Origin: Merdivivens faecigallinarum
Lineage (GTDB): Bacteria; Bacteroidota; Bacteroidia; Bacteroidales; UBA932
Length of the DNA stretch: 20,502 nucleotides
Direction: 5' to 3'
Assembly (NCBI GenBank): GCA_017695055.1
Contig: JADILY010000001.1
Location: 1-20,502, forward strand
Part shown: positions 8,901-13,627 of the stretch, piece by piece
How positions within the stretch are numbered: position 1 is the stretch's first letter
How the letters are laid out: each line of letters begins with the position of its first letter
The notes under the pieces: generated by a model
Database searches by the model: none
Seen by the model: only the letters and a program-made list of their open reading frames with translations
Told to the model about the DNA's origin: nothing
Program-made: the position numbers and the translations under genes

Positions 8901-9074
8901 GACAGGGTTTCCCGGCGGATGCCCGACTTCGAGCTTATATGATGAGGCTATGAACTCGCCGCAATCCCAGAAACTGGCCGTCGGCTCTATCGTCAGCAAG
9001 TATACCAATGAAGAAGCCGCAAGAACGACAGCGGCGATAATCCTGTTGACAAGAGTAAATCTCTTATTATCCAT
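6000..9074 (-). CDS. DUF2723 (TMEM260-like) polytopic membrane protein, putative glycosyltransferase
   Basis: This is a 1,024-aa protein from the ATG at 9074. A longer frame begins at a GTG at 9110, but that lies almost on the predicted -7 box, and MDNKRFTLVNRII starts the first membrane helix naturally. The family signature follows helix 1: LTIEPTASFWDCGEFIASSY then LEVGHPPGNP (residues 27-57). About ten to twelve hydrophobic segments follow up to about residue 620. The rest is a soluble region of about 400 aa, probably periplasmic, with helical repeats near the end (EDEKAEEVLDMSFE). DUF2723 is homologous to human TMEM260, a protein O-mannosyltransferase, and the acidic Asp/Glu in the first external loop resembles GT-C enzymes. 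A role in lipid-linked-sugar protein O-glycosylation is inferred from homology. The bacterial substrate is not known. Confidence 0.88.
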   Translation of the reverse strand: MDNKRFTLVNRIIAAVVLAASSLVYLLTIEPTASFWDCGEFIASSYKLEVGHPPGNPVFQLFARFFTMFASPENAAMAVNAMSAICSGLTIFFLYLTIVHLARRIIVREQDGTYSVASAIAVFGAGVVGAMAYCFSDTFWFSAVEAEVYAMSSLLTAMVFWAMFAWYDQADEPYANRWIVLISLLMGLSIGVHLLNLLTIPALVFIYIYRKRDRITFWQGVKYFVVSVILLAVILYGVIPLLPKLAAYVDLLFVNSFSLPFNTGAVFFMVVLLALCFWGLFRTLRSGKAMANLVLLCFTAITIGFSLFSIVIIRSSANTPTNEYQPDNPFTLIRYLAREQYGSQPLVYGQYFGAPSDEYKVKKYYTPLDGKYVKTDAPAEPVYTSSGKMLFPRMWSWEDRHVNVYLAYMGDRGKTVPGAKYKKPTFMDNLSFFFDYQMNWMYWRYFMWNFAGRQNDLHGEMSGDPFAGNWESGIGFIDRLRLGDQSEGPDYIVDSKAKNHYFMLPLILGIAGLLYQFYRDRRGCWVTFLLFIMTGIAIVIYLNQPPLQVRERDYAYAGSFYAFSIWIGLGVLALYALFNRWIKKRREISAGAAVALSLSVPIIMGCENWDDHDRSNRRTAVEMAANLLESVGENGILITHGDNDTFPLWYAQEVEEIRNDVRIVNTSLLGTDWYIDQMRSKINNSDAIKLTTPRKEYLYGTNDVVYVEDMAGGPVSAKDVMRLFNHPDMKIRLTSGKPVSCIVAKEIVVPVNKENALKYGIVDEKYADLIEDSIVLKIPENDVFITKQDFIIIDLLSNYEWDRPIHMLNLGGTLKLGLRSYLEYNGFTHKLVPIKSSTTYSSDGFYNPDNLYHLVKDVYKWDALKDDYFVDYMNLSTFSGMLPQRQMFVRVADALIEAGEDEKAEEVLDMSFECVPVDKYPLDLTYLRTANELSVFDMISAYLKIGADEKADRLASAFCTELLESVKLFGKNIANYSASENLGFVRDYYFSVLDLLYTAGHDELADNLQNEFKAILEDLIGSPQ

Positions 9075-9117
9075 GTACTGATGCGTATTTTGTTTATTCC
9101 AATATTCCACAAATATG

Positions 9118-9125
9118 CAAATATA
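9118..9125 (-). promoter_or_regulatory. Putative -7 box for the DUF2723 gene (TATATTTG)
   Basis: Plus-strand CAAATATA reads TATATTTG on the minus strand, an exact TAnnTTTG match, 44 bp upstream of the ATG at 9074. It argues against translation from the GTG at 9110. No clear -33 element was found. Confidence 0.5.
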
Positions 9126-9167
9126 ACAACTGTTTCCGATTTTCCGGAAAACTTGACGGATTTTTCT

Positions 9168-9175
9168 TAATTTTG
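9168..9175 (+). promoter_or_regulatory. Putative -7 box for the SUI1-DUF4271 operon (TAATTTTG)
   Basis: TAATTTTG is an exact TAnnTTTG match, 18 bp before the ATG at 9194. An alternative upstream TTG start at 9173 lies inside this box, so the ATG at 9194 is preferred. It forms a divergent promoter pair with the box at 9118-9125. Confidence 0.55.
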
Positions 9176-9193
9176 CAAGAAAGATACGAAGCG

Positions 9194-9538
9194 ATGTCAG
9201 ACAACAGTTGGAAAAAAAGGACAGGGGTTGTCTATTCGACCGACCCTGATTTCAAATATACCGAATACGCGGAGGAGGAGCCGGAAACCCTCGAACCGGG
9301 AAAACAGAAACTGACCGTGGGCATAGACCGCAGAAACCGTTCAGGAAAACAGGTCACGCTGATAACGGGTTTTGTCGGCAGGGAGGAAGACCTTGCCGCC
9401 CTCGGGAAAATGCTGAAGACCAAGTGCGGCGTCGGGGGAAGCGCCAAAGACGGGGAAATCCTCATCCAGGGAGACTTCCGGGACAAGGTGACAGAATTGC
9501 TGACCGCAGCGGGTTACAAAGCGAAAAGGGGTAACTGA
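9194..9538 (+). CDS. SUI1/eIF1-family translation factor (YciH-like)
   Basis: This 114-aa cytoplasmic protein has the SUI1 fold in its C-terminal 70 residues. RRNRSGKQVTLITGF contains the basic RNA-binding loop. It is followed by LGKMLKTKCGVGGSAKDGEI and LIQGDFRDKVTELLTAAGYK, the hallmark GG-S-x-KDGEI-x-QGD segment. Eukaryotic eIF1 and E. coli YciH affect initiator tRNA and start-codon fidelity during initiation. The bacterial members are non-essential and may act under stress. The first 40 residues are acidic and probably flexible. The start was chosen by the promoter position. The stop is followed after 5 bp by the DUF4271 gene, so the two are probably co-transcribed. Confidence 0.92.
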   Translation: MSDNSWKKRTGVVYSTDPDFKYTEYAEEEPETLEPGKQKLTVGIDRRNRSGKQVTLITGFVGREEDLAALGKMLKTKCGVGGSAKDGEILIQGDFRDKVTELLTAAGYKAKRGN

Positions 9539-9543
9539 AAATC

Positions 9544-10344
9544 ATGGAAGACAACGTTTTCCACAGCGACACACTGGAATATCGGACCGACAGCGCTACG
9601 ACATGCCGGAGCATAGCGGAGGCCTGGGGAGGCCGGCTGTGCGAAAGCGTGCCGGCAGACGGAGGAACGACGGACGAAGATAAATTCTTCACGGCGGAAT
9701 GGGGGGATTCGGCCTGGATCCAGGGGACAATAGCGGCAACATTGCTCATATTACTGGTATCGCTCAGGAAAATCGTGGCCATAACGCCTTCGCTCCTTGG
9801 TGCCTTCGTGCGCGTAAAGGAAAACTTCAACATCGAGGACAGCCTGCATATCCGCACGACAAGGAACAGGGTGGCCCTGATTTCGGTACTGTCCATGACC
9901 ATAATCGGGGCAAGATACAGACTGATACCATACGCACTTCCCGGAATCGGGCAGAGTCCGGAAGCCATGCTTGCAATCACGGCCTCATTCATAATCATGC
10001 TCTGGGCATACCGCACGGCGGCGACTGCCGTTTTCATAAGGACCGCGGGAAAGGAACGCACATACAAGGTCGCAAGAGGGACCTCCTACACATATTTTAC
10101 CATTGCGACGGCCGTCGCATACATAATCGCCGCCTGCTTCTATGTTTTCGGAGGGAAAGACCCGGAAATGGCCCGCAAAGCCATTCTGGCGGGGCTCGCG
10201 CTGGTATATCTGATTTTTTTTATCCGCGAAATACAAATTTTCATACAAACTTCCCGCTCTGCATATTCTACTTTTTTGTACCTTTGCACCCTTGAAATAA
10301 TTCCGGCCGCCATTGTCGTTATACCGGCATTGCTGCTGAAATGA
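9544..10344 (+). CDS. DUF4271-family integral membrane protein
   Basis: This 266-aa protein has an acidic, soluble N terminus (about residues 1-55) and then about six or seven hydrophobic helices. They include TIAATLLILLVSLR, ALISVLSMTIIGAR, AMLAITASFIIMLWAYRTA, YFTIATAVAYIIAACFYV and the terminal AAIVVIPALLL. A membrane protein of this kind directly upstream of hemD is a recurrent Bacteroidota arrangement annotated as DUF4271. Its function is unknown, and the hemD linkage does not prove a haem role. No signal peptide is visible. A promoter-like element for hemD sits in its last 70 bp, which would constrain codon choice there. Confidence 0.82.
   Translation: MEDNVFHSDTLEYRTDSATTCRSIAEAWGGRLCESVPADGGTTDEDKFFTAEWGDSAWIQGTIAATLLILLVSLRKIVAITPSLLGAFVRVKENFNIEDSLHIRTTRNRVALISVLSMTIIGARYRLIPYALPGIGQSPEAMLAITASFIIMLWAYRTAATAVFIRTAGKERTYKVARGTSYTYFTIATAVAYIIAACFYVFGGKDPEMARKAILAGLALVYLIFFIREIQIFIQTSRSAYSTFLYLCTLEIIPAAIVVIPALLLK
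10279..10286 (+). promoter_or_regulatory. Putative internal -7 box for hemD-rnpA-yidD (TACCTTTG)
   Basis: TACCTTTG, preceded by a T6 run, is an exact TAnnTTTG match. It lies within the 3' end of the DUF4271 coding sequence, 114 bp before the hemD ATG. A weaker TA-N3-TTTG sequence occurs at about 10363. Either could let hemD-rnpA-yidD be expressed apart from SUI1-DUF4271. Confidence 0.45.
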
Positions 10345-10400
10345 TTTCGACAGAAAATTTTTTATAATGTTTGCATAAAAGATTTTTGTTATAACCGGAC

Positions 10401-11150
10401 ATGAAAATAGAAAAAATACTTATTGCCCAGCCGGCTCCCGCCAACGGGTCGCCGTACAATGAGATTGTTTCGAAATATGGAGTAGAGGTCGATTTTCATC
10501 CTTTTTGCAAACTGGAAACCATTTCCGCAAGGGAATTCAGGGCGCAGAGGATTTCAATCCTCGACTATACTGCCATAGTGTTCACGGGAAGAACCACTAT
10601 CGATTCGTTTTTCAAAATCTGCGAAGAACTCAGGATAACCATTCCGGACTCGATGAAATACTTCTGCGTATCCGAGGCCGTGGCAATGTACCTCCAGAAA
10701 CATATCGTCTACCGCAAACGCAAGGTGTTCTACGGAGACGGCACCCCATCCTCGATAATATCGCTGATAGGGCCGAAGCACAAGGGGGAGAAATTCCTGA
10801 TCGCCCAGTCGGACAATGCGAGCCATGACCTCGAAAACATGCTCGCTGCGGCAGGCCTTGAAACGAAAACGGCCGTTTTCATAAAGACAGTGTACACCGA
10901 CCTGAAAGCGATAGATATGAGCCGCTATCAGATGATTGTATTTTACAATCCGTCCGATATCAAGTCCCTGTTCGAGTCATACCCGGATTTCAAGCAGGAG
11001 GGCATGCTTTTCGCGACCTTCGGAAAGCCGACTGCAAAGGCCATGTCCGAATACGGACTGAGCGTGGAAGTCGAGGCCCCTACTCCGGAAGCCCCGTCCA
11101 TTGCACGGGCACTGAGCCTGTACTTCGCATCGCATCATGATGAAAACTGA
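10401..11150 (+). CDS. hemD: Uroporphyrinogen-III synthase
   Basis: This 249-aa cytoplasmic protein has the two-lobed HemD layout. Recognisable pieces are MKIEKILIAQPAP at the N terminus, DYTAIVFTGRTTIDSFFKIC (about 54-73), the lobe crossing at KYFCVSEAVAMYLQKH (about 85-100), GEKFLIAQSDNASHDLENML (about 129-148), YQMIVFYNPSDIKSLFES (about 173-190) and the terminal LFATFGKPTAKAMSEYGL. HemD cyclises and inverts ring D of hydroxymethylbilane to give uroporphyrinogen III, the branch point to haem, sirohaem and corrins. HemD is poorly conserved between phyla, but this form and its position before rnpA match Bacteroidota genomes. The rest of the haem pathway is not in the window. The stop overlaps the rnpA start by 14 bp. 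Confidence 0.9.
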   Translation: MKIEKILIAQPAPANGSPYNEIVSKYGVEVDFHPFCKLETISAREFRAQRISILDYTAIVFTGRTTIDSFFKICEELRITIPDSMKYFCVSEAVAMYLQKHIVYRKRKVFYGDGTPSSIISLIGPKHKGEKFLIAQSDNASHDLENMLAAAGLETKTAVFIKTVYTDLKAIDMSRYQMIVFYNPSDIKSLFESYPDFKQEGMLFATFGKPTAKAMSEYGLSVEVEAPTPEAPSIARALSLYFASHHDEN

Positions 11151-11586
11151 TGCGGACGTACCGCGGCCGCCCGACAGAAAGTTCCGCAAATCCGAGCGAA
11201 TATACTTGAAGAACGACATGCAGAGGCTCCTCAGGGAGGGAAAATACATTTTCGCCGGAGGGTTCAAATGCTGCTTCAGGAGCCGCAACGGGAAAAACGT
11301 CAACAGGCTGATGATATCGGTCCCGAAAAAATCATTCAAACGGGCCGTAAAAAGGAACCTGCTGAAAAGAAGGATAAGGGAGGCATACCGCATGAACAAG
11401 GAACTCCTTCCCGTAACGGAAGAAGGGTGCGACATGCTTATCATATATATGGGTAAAGATGTACGGCAATCGGAAGATATCGGAAACGGGGTCAGGGAAC
11501 TCCTCTCGAAACTCGCGGAGCCGGTCCGCGGGGTGGAAGGGCGCAGTAAGGAAAACGGCGGCGCTTCCCCTGATAGCCTTGGTTAG
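11137..11586 (+). CDS. rnpA: Ribonuclease P protein component
   Basis: This 149-aa basic protein binds the RNase P RNA and helps it recognise the pre-tRNA 5' leader. The arginine-rich RNR signature is intact at residues 69-85 (RAVKRNLLKRRIREAYR). It is preceded by the central strand region (FKCCFRSRNGKNVNRLMISV) and KFRKSERIYLKND near the N terminus. Two adjacent ATGs (11137 and 11140) could serve as start, and both overlap hemD. The last 25-30 residues (from about EPVRGVEGRSKENGG) go beyond the usual family end and look unstructured. That tail is where the next gene, yidD, is encoded in another frame, so it may exist because of the overlap. rpmH is not adjacent, as is common in this phylum. 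Confidence 0.95.
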   Translation: MMKTDADVPRPPDRKFRKSERIYLKNDMQRLLREGKYIFAGGFKCCFRSRNGKNVNRLMISVPKKSFKRAVKRNLLKRRIREAYRMNKELLPVTEEGCDMLIIYMGKDVRQSEDIGNGVRELLSKLAEPVRGVEGRSKENGGASPDSLG

Positions 11587-11767
11587 ATTCTACCAGCTGT
11601 GCATTTCCCCGCTTAAACCGCCGACATGCAGATTTACGCCCACCTGTTCGACATACGCATTGCAGGCCCTCAGAAAATACGGGCCGCTGAAAGGAGGATG
11701 GCTGGCCCTGAAAAGGATACTGAGATGCCATCCCTGGGGAGGTTCCGGCTATGATCCGGTACCGTAA
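11459..11767 (+). CDS. yidD: Membrane protein insertion efficiency factor YidD
   Basis: This 102-aa frame carries the whole YidD domain in residues 32-102: LIALVRFYQLCISPLKPPTC, FTPTCSTYALQALRKYG, GGWLALKRILRCHP and the family-ending GYDPVP. The conserved cysteines are present. YidD is a small amphipathic protein at the cytoplasmic membrane face that aids YidC/Sec-dependent insertion. The only standard start in this frame before the domain is the ATG at 11459. That gives a non-homologous, Ser/Arg-rich 30-residue leader and a 128-bp out-of-phase overlap with rnpA. An internal non-canonical start, or translational coupling from rnpA, is an alternative that would give a 70-75 aa product closer to the family norm. 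Confidence 0.9.
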   Translation: MYGNRKISETGSGNSSRNSRSRSAGWKGAVRKTAALPLIALVRFYQLCISPLKPPTCRFTPTCSTYALQALRKYGPLKGGWLALKRILRCHPWGGSGYDPVP

Positions 11768-11831
11768 GAACATATATGCCGCATTCACGGCAACCGTGGC
11801 GGCCGCCGTATTCCTTCTGGCCTGCGCATGA
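11751..11831 (+). CDS. Possible 26-aa lipoprotein-like micro-ORF
   Basis: An ATG overlapping the last 17 bp of yidD opens a 26-codon frame, MIRYRKNIYAAFTATVAAAV followed by FLLACA. It has a basic N terminus, a hydrophobic core and a lipobox-like LLAC, with only Ala after the cysteine. It could be a tiny lipoprotein, the relic of a longer lipoprotein gene, or chance. The position directly after yidD, in the same run and before the likely terminator, is what makes it worth recording. No Shine-Dalgarno is visible. Confidence 0.25.
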   Translation: MIRYRKNIYAAFTATVAAAVFLLACA

Positions 11832-11861
11832 TTGCATACGTGCAGGACGCGGCTTTTTTTT
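11820..11861 (+). terminator. Putative terminator of the hemD-rnpA-yidD run
   Basis: GCC-t-GCG (11820-11826) can pair with CGCGGC (11848-11853), with one bulge and a loop of about 21 nt. The stem is followed at once by eight T residues (11854-11861). An alternative 7-bp stem (11821-11827 with 11840-11846) competes. The T-run also covers the stop codon of the converging Mpv17-like gene. Confidence 0.4.
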
Positions 11862-12573
11862 ATTTTTTTCTTCCAGCCACCGCAAGCAGCACCCCGAGGA
11901 CGACACCGAGCAAAGCCGCGAACAAAGGCCTCGCTCCTGCCGGCAAAAGGAAAGTCACCGTATGGGCCGGAAACCAGAACAGGGGTATTGTTTTCTTGAA
12001 CACGAAACCCCACTGGGCCTTCCAGTCGATTCTCGAAAACACGGCAGCCATAGGGATAGGACGTATCAGGGCCTTCAACGAACCTCCGTTGTCGGCAATG
12101 TGTATGTCCGTAATCTTGTGCAATGTCATGAAGACCGGGGCGAAAATCGAGTTCATCGCCACCGATATGCAGAAAGCCACAAGTACTTTCCCCCAAGTCA
12201 GACCGCCTGCAAAATCGGCCCCAGCATCACTGTAACCCATATATTCGAGGAAGGCAGGGACACCATTCGAGAAAATAATCATGGCCATATTGATACCCAT
12301 GCCGAGTATTCCCCACACTATCATCTTAGGCACCACGCCGAATCCCTCGGGACAGTAACGACCGCGGCTTATTCTTGCCCCGAGCATCTCACCGAGCGTG
12401 GAAAGAAGTGCGAACTTGATGAAGCTCATGACCATTCCATGAGCCGAATTGAAAGTTTCGTATGCTTCGTAAAGCGGCCTTATCAGAAAAAAGGGCAGGA
12501 AAATCAGCAGCAATACGGCTGCGAAAAGCAAATCGTATCTGTTCAAACGCATAACGGGTCCGTCAGAATGCAT
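11860..12573 (-). CDS. Mpv17/PMP22-like integral membrane protein
   Basis: This 237-aa protein has several hydrophobic helices (LLFAAVLLLIFLPFFLI, MAMIIFSNGVPAFLEYMGY, LVAFCISVAMNSIFAPVFM). Its C-terminal segment runs IDWKAQWGFVFKKTIPLFWF, then PAHTVTFLLP and LFAALLGVVLGVLLAV. The W-x3-F-x3-IP-x-FW-x-PA-x-TVTF-x-LP pattern resembles the conserved end of Mpv17/PMP22 proteins, which form small membrane channels in eukaryotes. Bacteroidota homologues have no settled function, so the call is family-level and moderately sure. Starts at 12573 (overlapping the upstream stop by 11 bp) and 12552 are both possible, and 12552 (MRLNRYDLL) begins directly at the first helix. It is probably co-transcribed with the outer-membrane protein gene before it. 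Confidence 0.6.
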   Translation of the reverse strand: MHSDGPVMRLNRYDLLFAAVLLLIFLPFFLIRPLYEAYETFNSAHGMVMSFIKFALLSTLGEMLGARISRGRYCPEGFGVVPKMIVWGILGMGINMAMIIFSNGVPAFLEYMGYSDAGADFAGGLTWGKVLVAFCISVAMNSIFAPVFMTLHKITDIHIADNGGSLKALIRPIPMAAVFSRIDWKAQWGFVFKKTIPLFWFPAHTVTFLLPAGARPLFAALLGVVLGVLLAVAGRKK

Positions 12574-13054
12574 ATCTTACCGAAACAGCAGGAACCAGAC
12601 CGGAATAAAGCGCCGTATCCCAGAATCTCGCCCCGTTGCTATTGACCCCGAAGCCGAAGATAGGGCGGAAGCTTGCGCCCAACTGAAGGCCGAAGTCGAA
12701 AGTGTAGTGAAGCCCTACCTGTCCTGTCACACCCATGACGAAACCCCGCTGATAGCCCAAAGACAATCCCGGGCCGGCGAACCACTCCCACTCGCCGCGT
12801 GCGGTCCAGACCGGTTTTGCAAAAACGAAGTTGTAGGTTCCCGTAACCACGGCGCCGACTCCGCCCCAGTAGGCGAGACCGAAATCCGCCTCGAAGAAAT
12901 TAGGAAAACCGTTCTGGCCGGCAGCCACTGAATGCTGGTAACTTGCTTCAAGCCCGAAAGATCCCCATCTTCCGCCGATGGCCTTGGGCTGTGCATTTGA
13001 AATGGCAGGGATGCAAAGAATCAGAGCCGCTGCAATGAAAATCATCTTTTTCAT
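12563..13054 (-). CDS. Small outer-membrane beta-barrel protein
   Basis: This 163-aa precursor has a clear Sec signal peptide, MKKMIFIAAALILCIPAISNA, with signal peptidase I cleavage likely after A21. The mature 142 residues alternate polar and hydrophobic positions and are rich in Gly and aromatics (FGLAYWGGVGAVVTGTYNF, GPGLSLGYQRGFVMGVTGQV, LQLGASFRPIFGFGV). The protein ends in SVRYAF, whose terminal Phe is the usual BAM-recognition residue. The length fits an eight-stranded OmpX/OmpW-like barrel. No ligand or enzymatic motif is visible, so only location and fold are called. It is the first gene of a two-gene unit with the Mpv17-like gene, which it overlaps by 11 bp. Confidence 0.82.
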   Translation of the reverse strand: MKKMIFIAAALILCIPAISNAQPKAIGGRWGSFGLEASYQHSVAAGQNGFPNFFEADFGLAYWGGVGAVVTGTYNFVFAKPVWTARGEWEWFAGPGLSLGYQRGFVMGVTGQVGLHYTFDFGLQLGASFRPIFGFGVNSNGARFWDTALYSGLVPAVSVRYAF

Positions 13055-13099
13055 GATATTTTTTTATTAAAATAATACTTCAATTCTGGCAACAGGAAG

Positions 13100-13107
13100 C
13101 AAAAGTA
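13100..13107 (-). promoter_or_regulatory. Putative -7 box for the outer-membrane protein gene (TACTTTTG)
   Basis: Plus-strand CAAAAGTA reads TACTTTTG on the minus strand, an exact TAnnTTTG match, 45 bp before the ATG at 13054. The AT-rich leader with an A/T run ahead of the start is typical of the phylum. On the plus strand only an imperfect box (TAACTTGC, 13131-13138) is seen for the phosphatase gene. Confidence 0.5.
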
Positions 13108-13156
13108 AACAATTATTTCGGTTTTATACGTAACTTGCCGGCAATTAAAACGGATT

Positions 13157-13627
13157 ATGGACAACACAAGGATTCTTTTCGTGTGCCTGGGAAACATCTG
13201 CCGCTCTCCGGCGGCAGAAGAGATACTGCGCACAATCACAAGAAAGGCGGGCAAGGACTGGAAGATAGACTCGGCCGGGACCTATTCGGGACATAAAGGA
13301 GAGCTTCCAGACAGAAGGATGCATGCGGCTGCCGCGAAGAGGGGATACTCCCTCACCCACAGGGCAAGGCCCGTAAGCATCGTGGATTTTCTGGATTTCG
13401 ATATGATAGTGGCCATGGATGATGACAACTATGAAACGCTGCGGATGATGGCTCCGGATACCGAAAGCGAAAACAAAGTGGTACGAATCAGGGATTTCTT
13501 CAACGAAGACCGCACCGACACGTACGTACCCGACCCGTATTATTCGGGAAGGGAGGGGTTCGAATACGTTCTGGAATTGCTCGAAGAAGCCTGCAAGAAC
13601 ATCGCCAACGGCAAACGCACCTCTTAG
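13157..13627 (+). CDS. Low-molecular-weight protein-tyrosine phosphatase
   Basis: This 156-aa cytoplasmic enzyme has the complete catalytic set. The P-loop CLGNICRS is at residues 10-17, with nucleophile Cys10 and phosphate-binding Arg16. The general-acid loop is VPDPYYSG (Asp126). IDSAGTYSGHKGELPDRRM matches the conserved region after helix 1. The family hydrolyses phosphotyrosine on proteins and in bacteria often reverses BY-kinases controlling polysaccharide export. No BY-kinase or capsule gene is adjacent here, so the substrate is open. A role as a stand-alone phosphatase or an arsenate reductase-like variant cannot be excluded, though the DPYY loop favours phosphatase. The 3' end overlaps the converging rnr stop by 4 bp. 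Confidence 0.95.
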   Translation: MDNTRILFVCLGNICRSPAAEEILRTITRKAGKDWKIDSAGTYSGHKGELPDRRMHAAAAKRGYSLTHRARPVSIVDFLDFDMIVAMDDDNYETLRMMAPDTESENKVVRIRDFFNEDRTDTYVPDPYYSGREGFEYVLELLEEACKNIANGKRTS

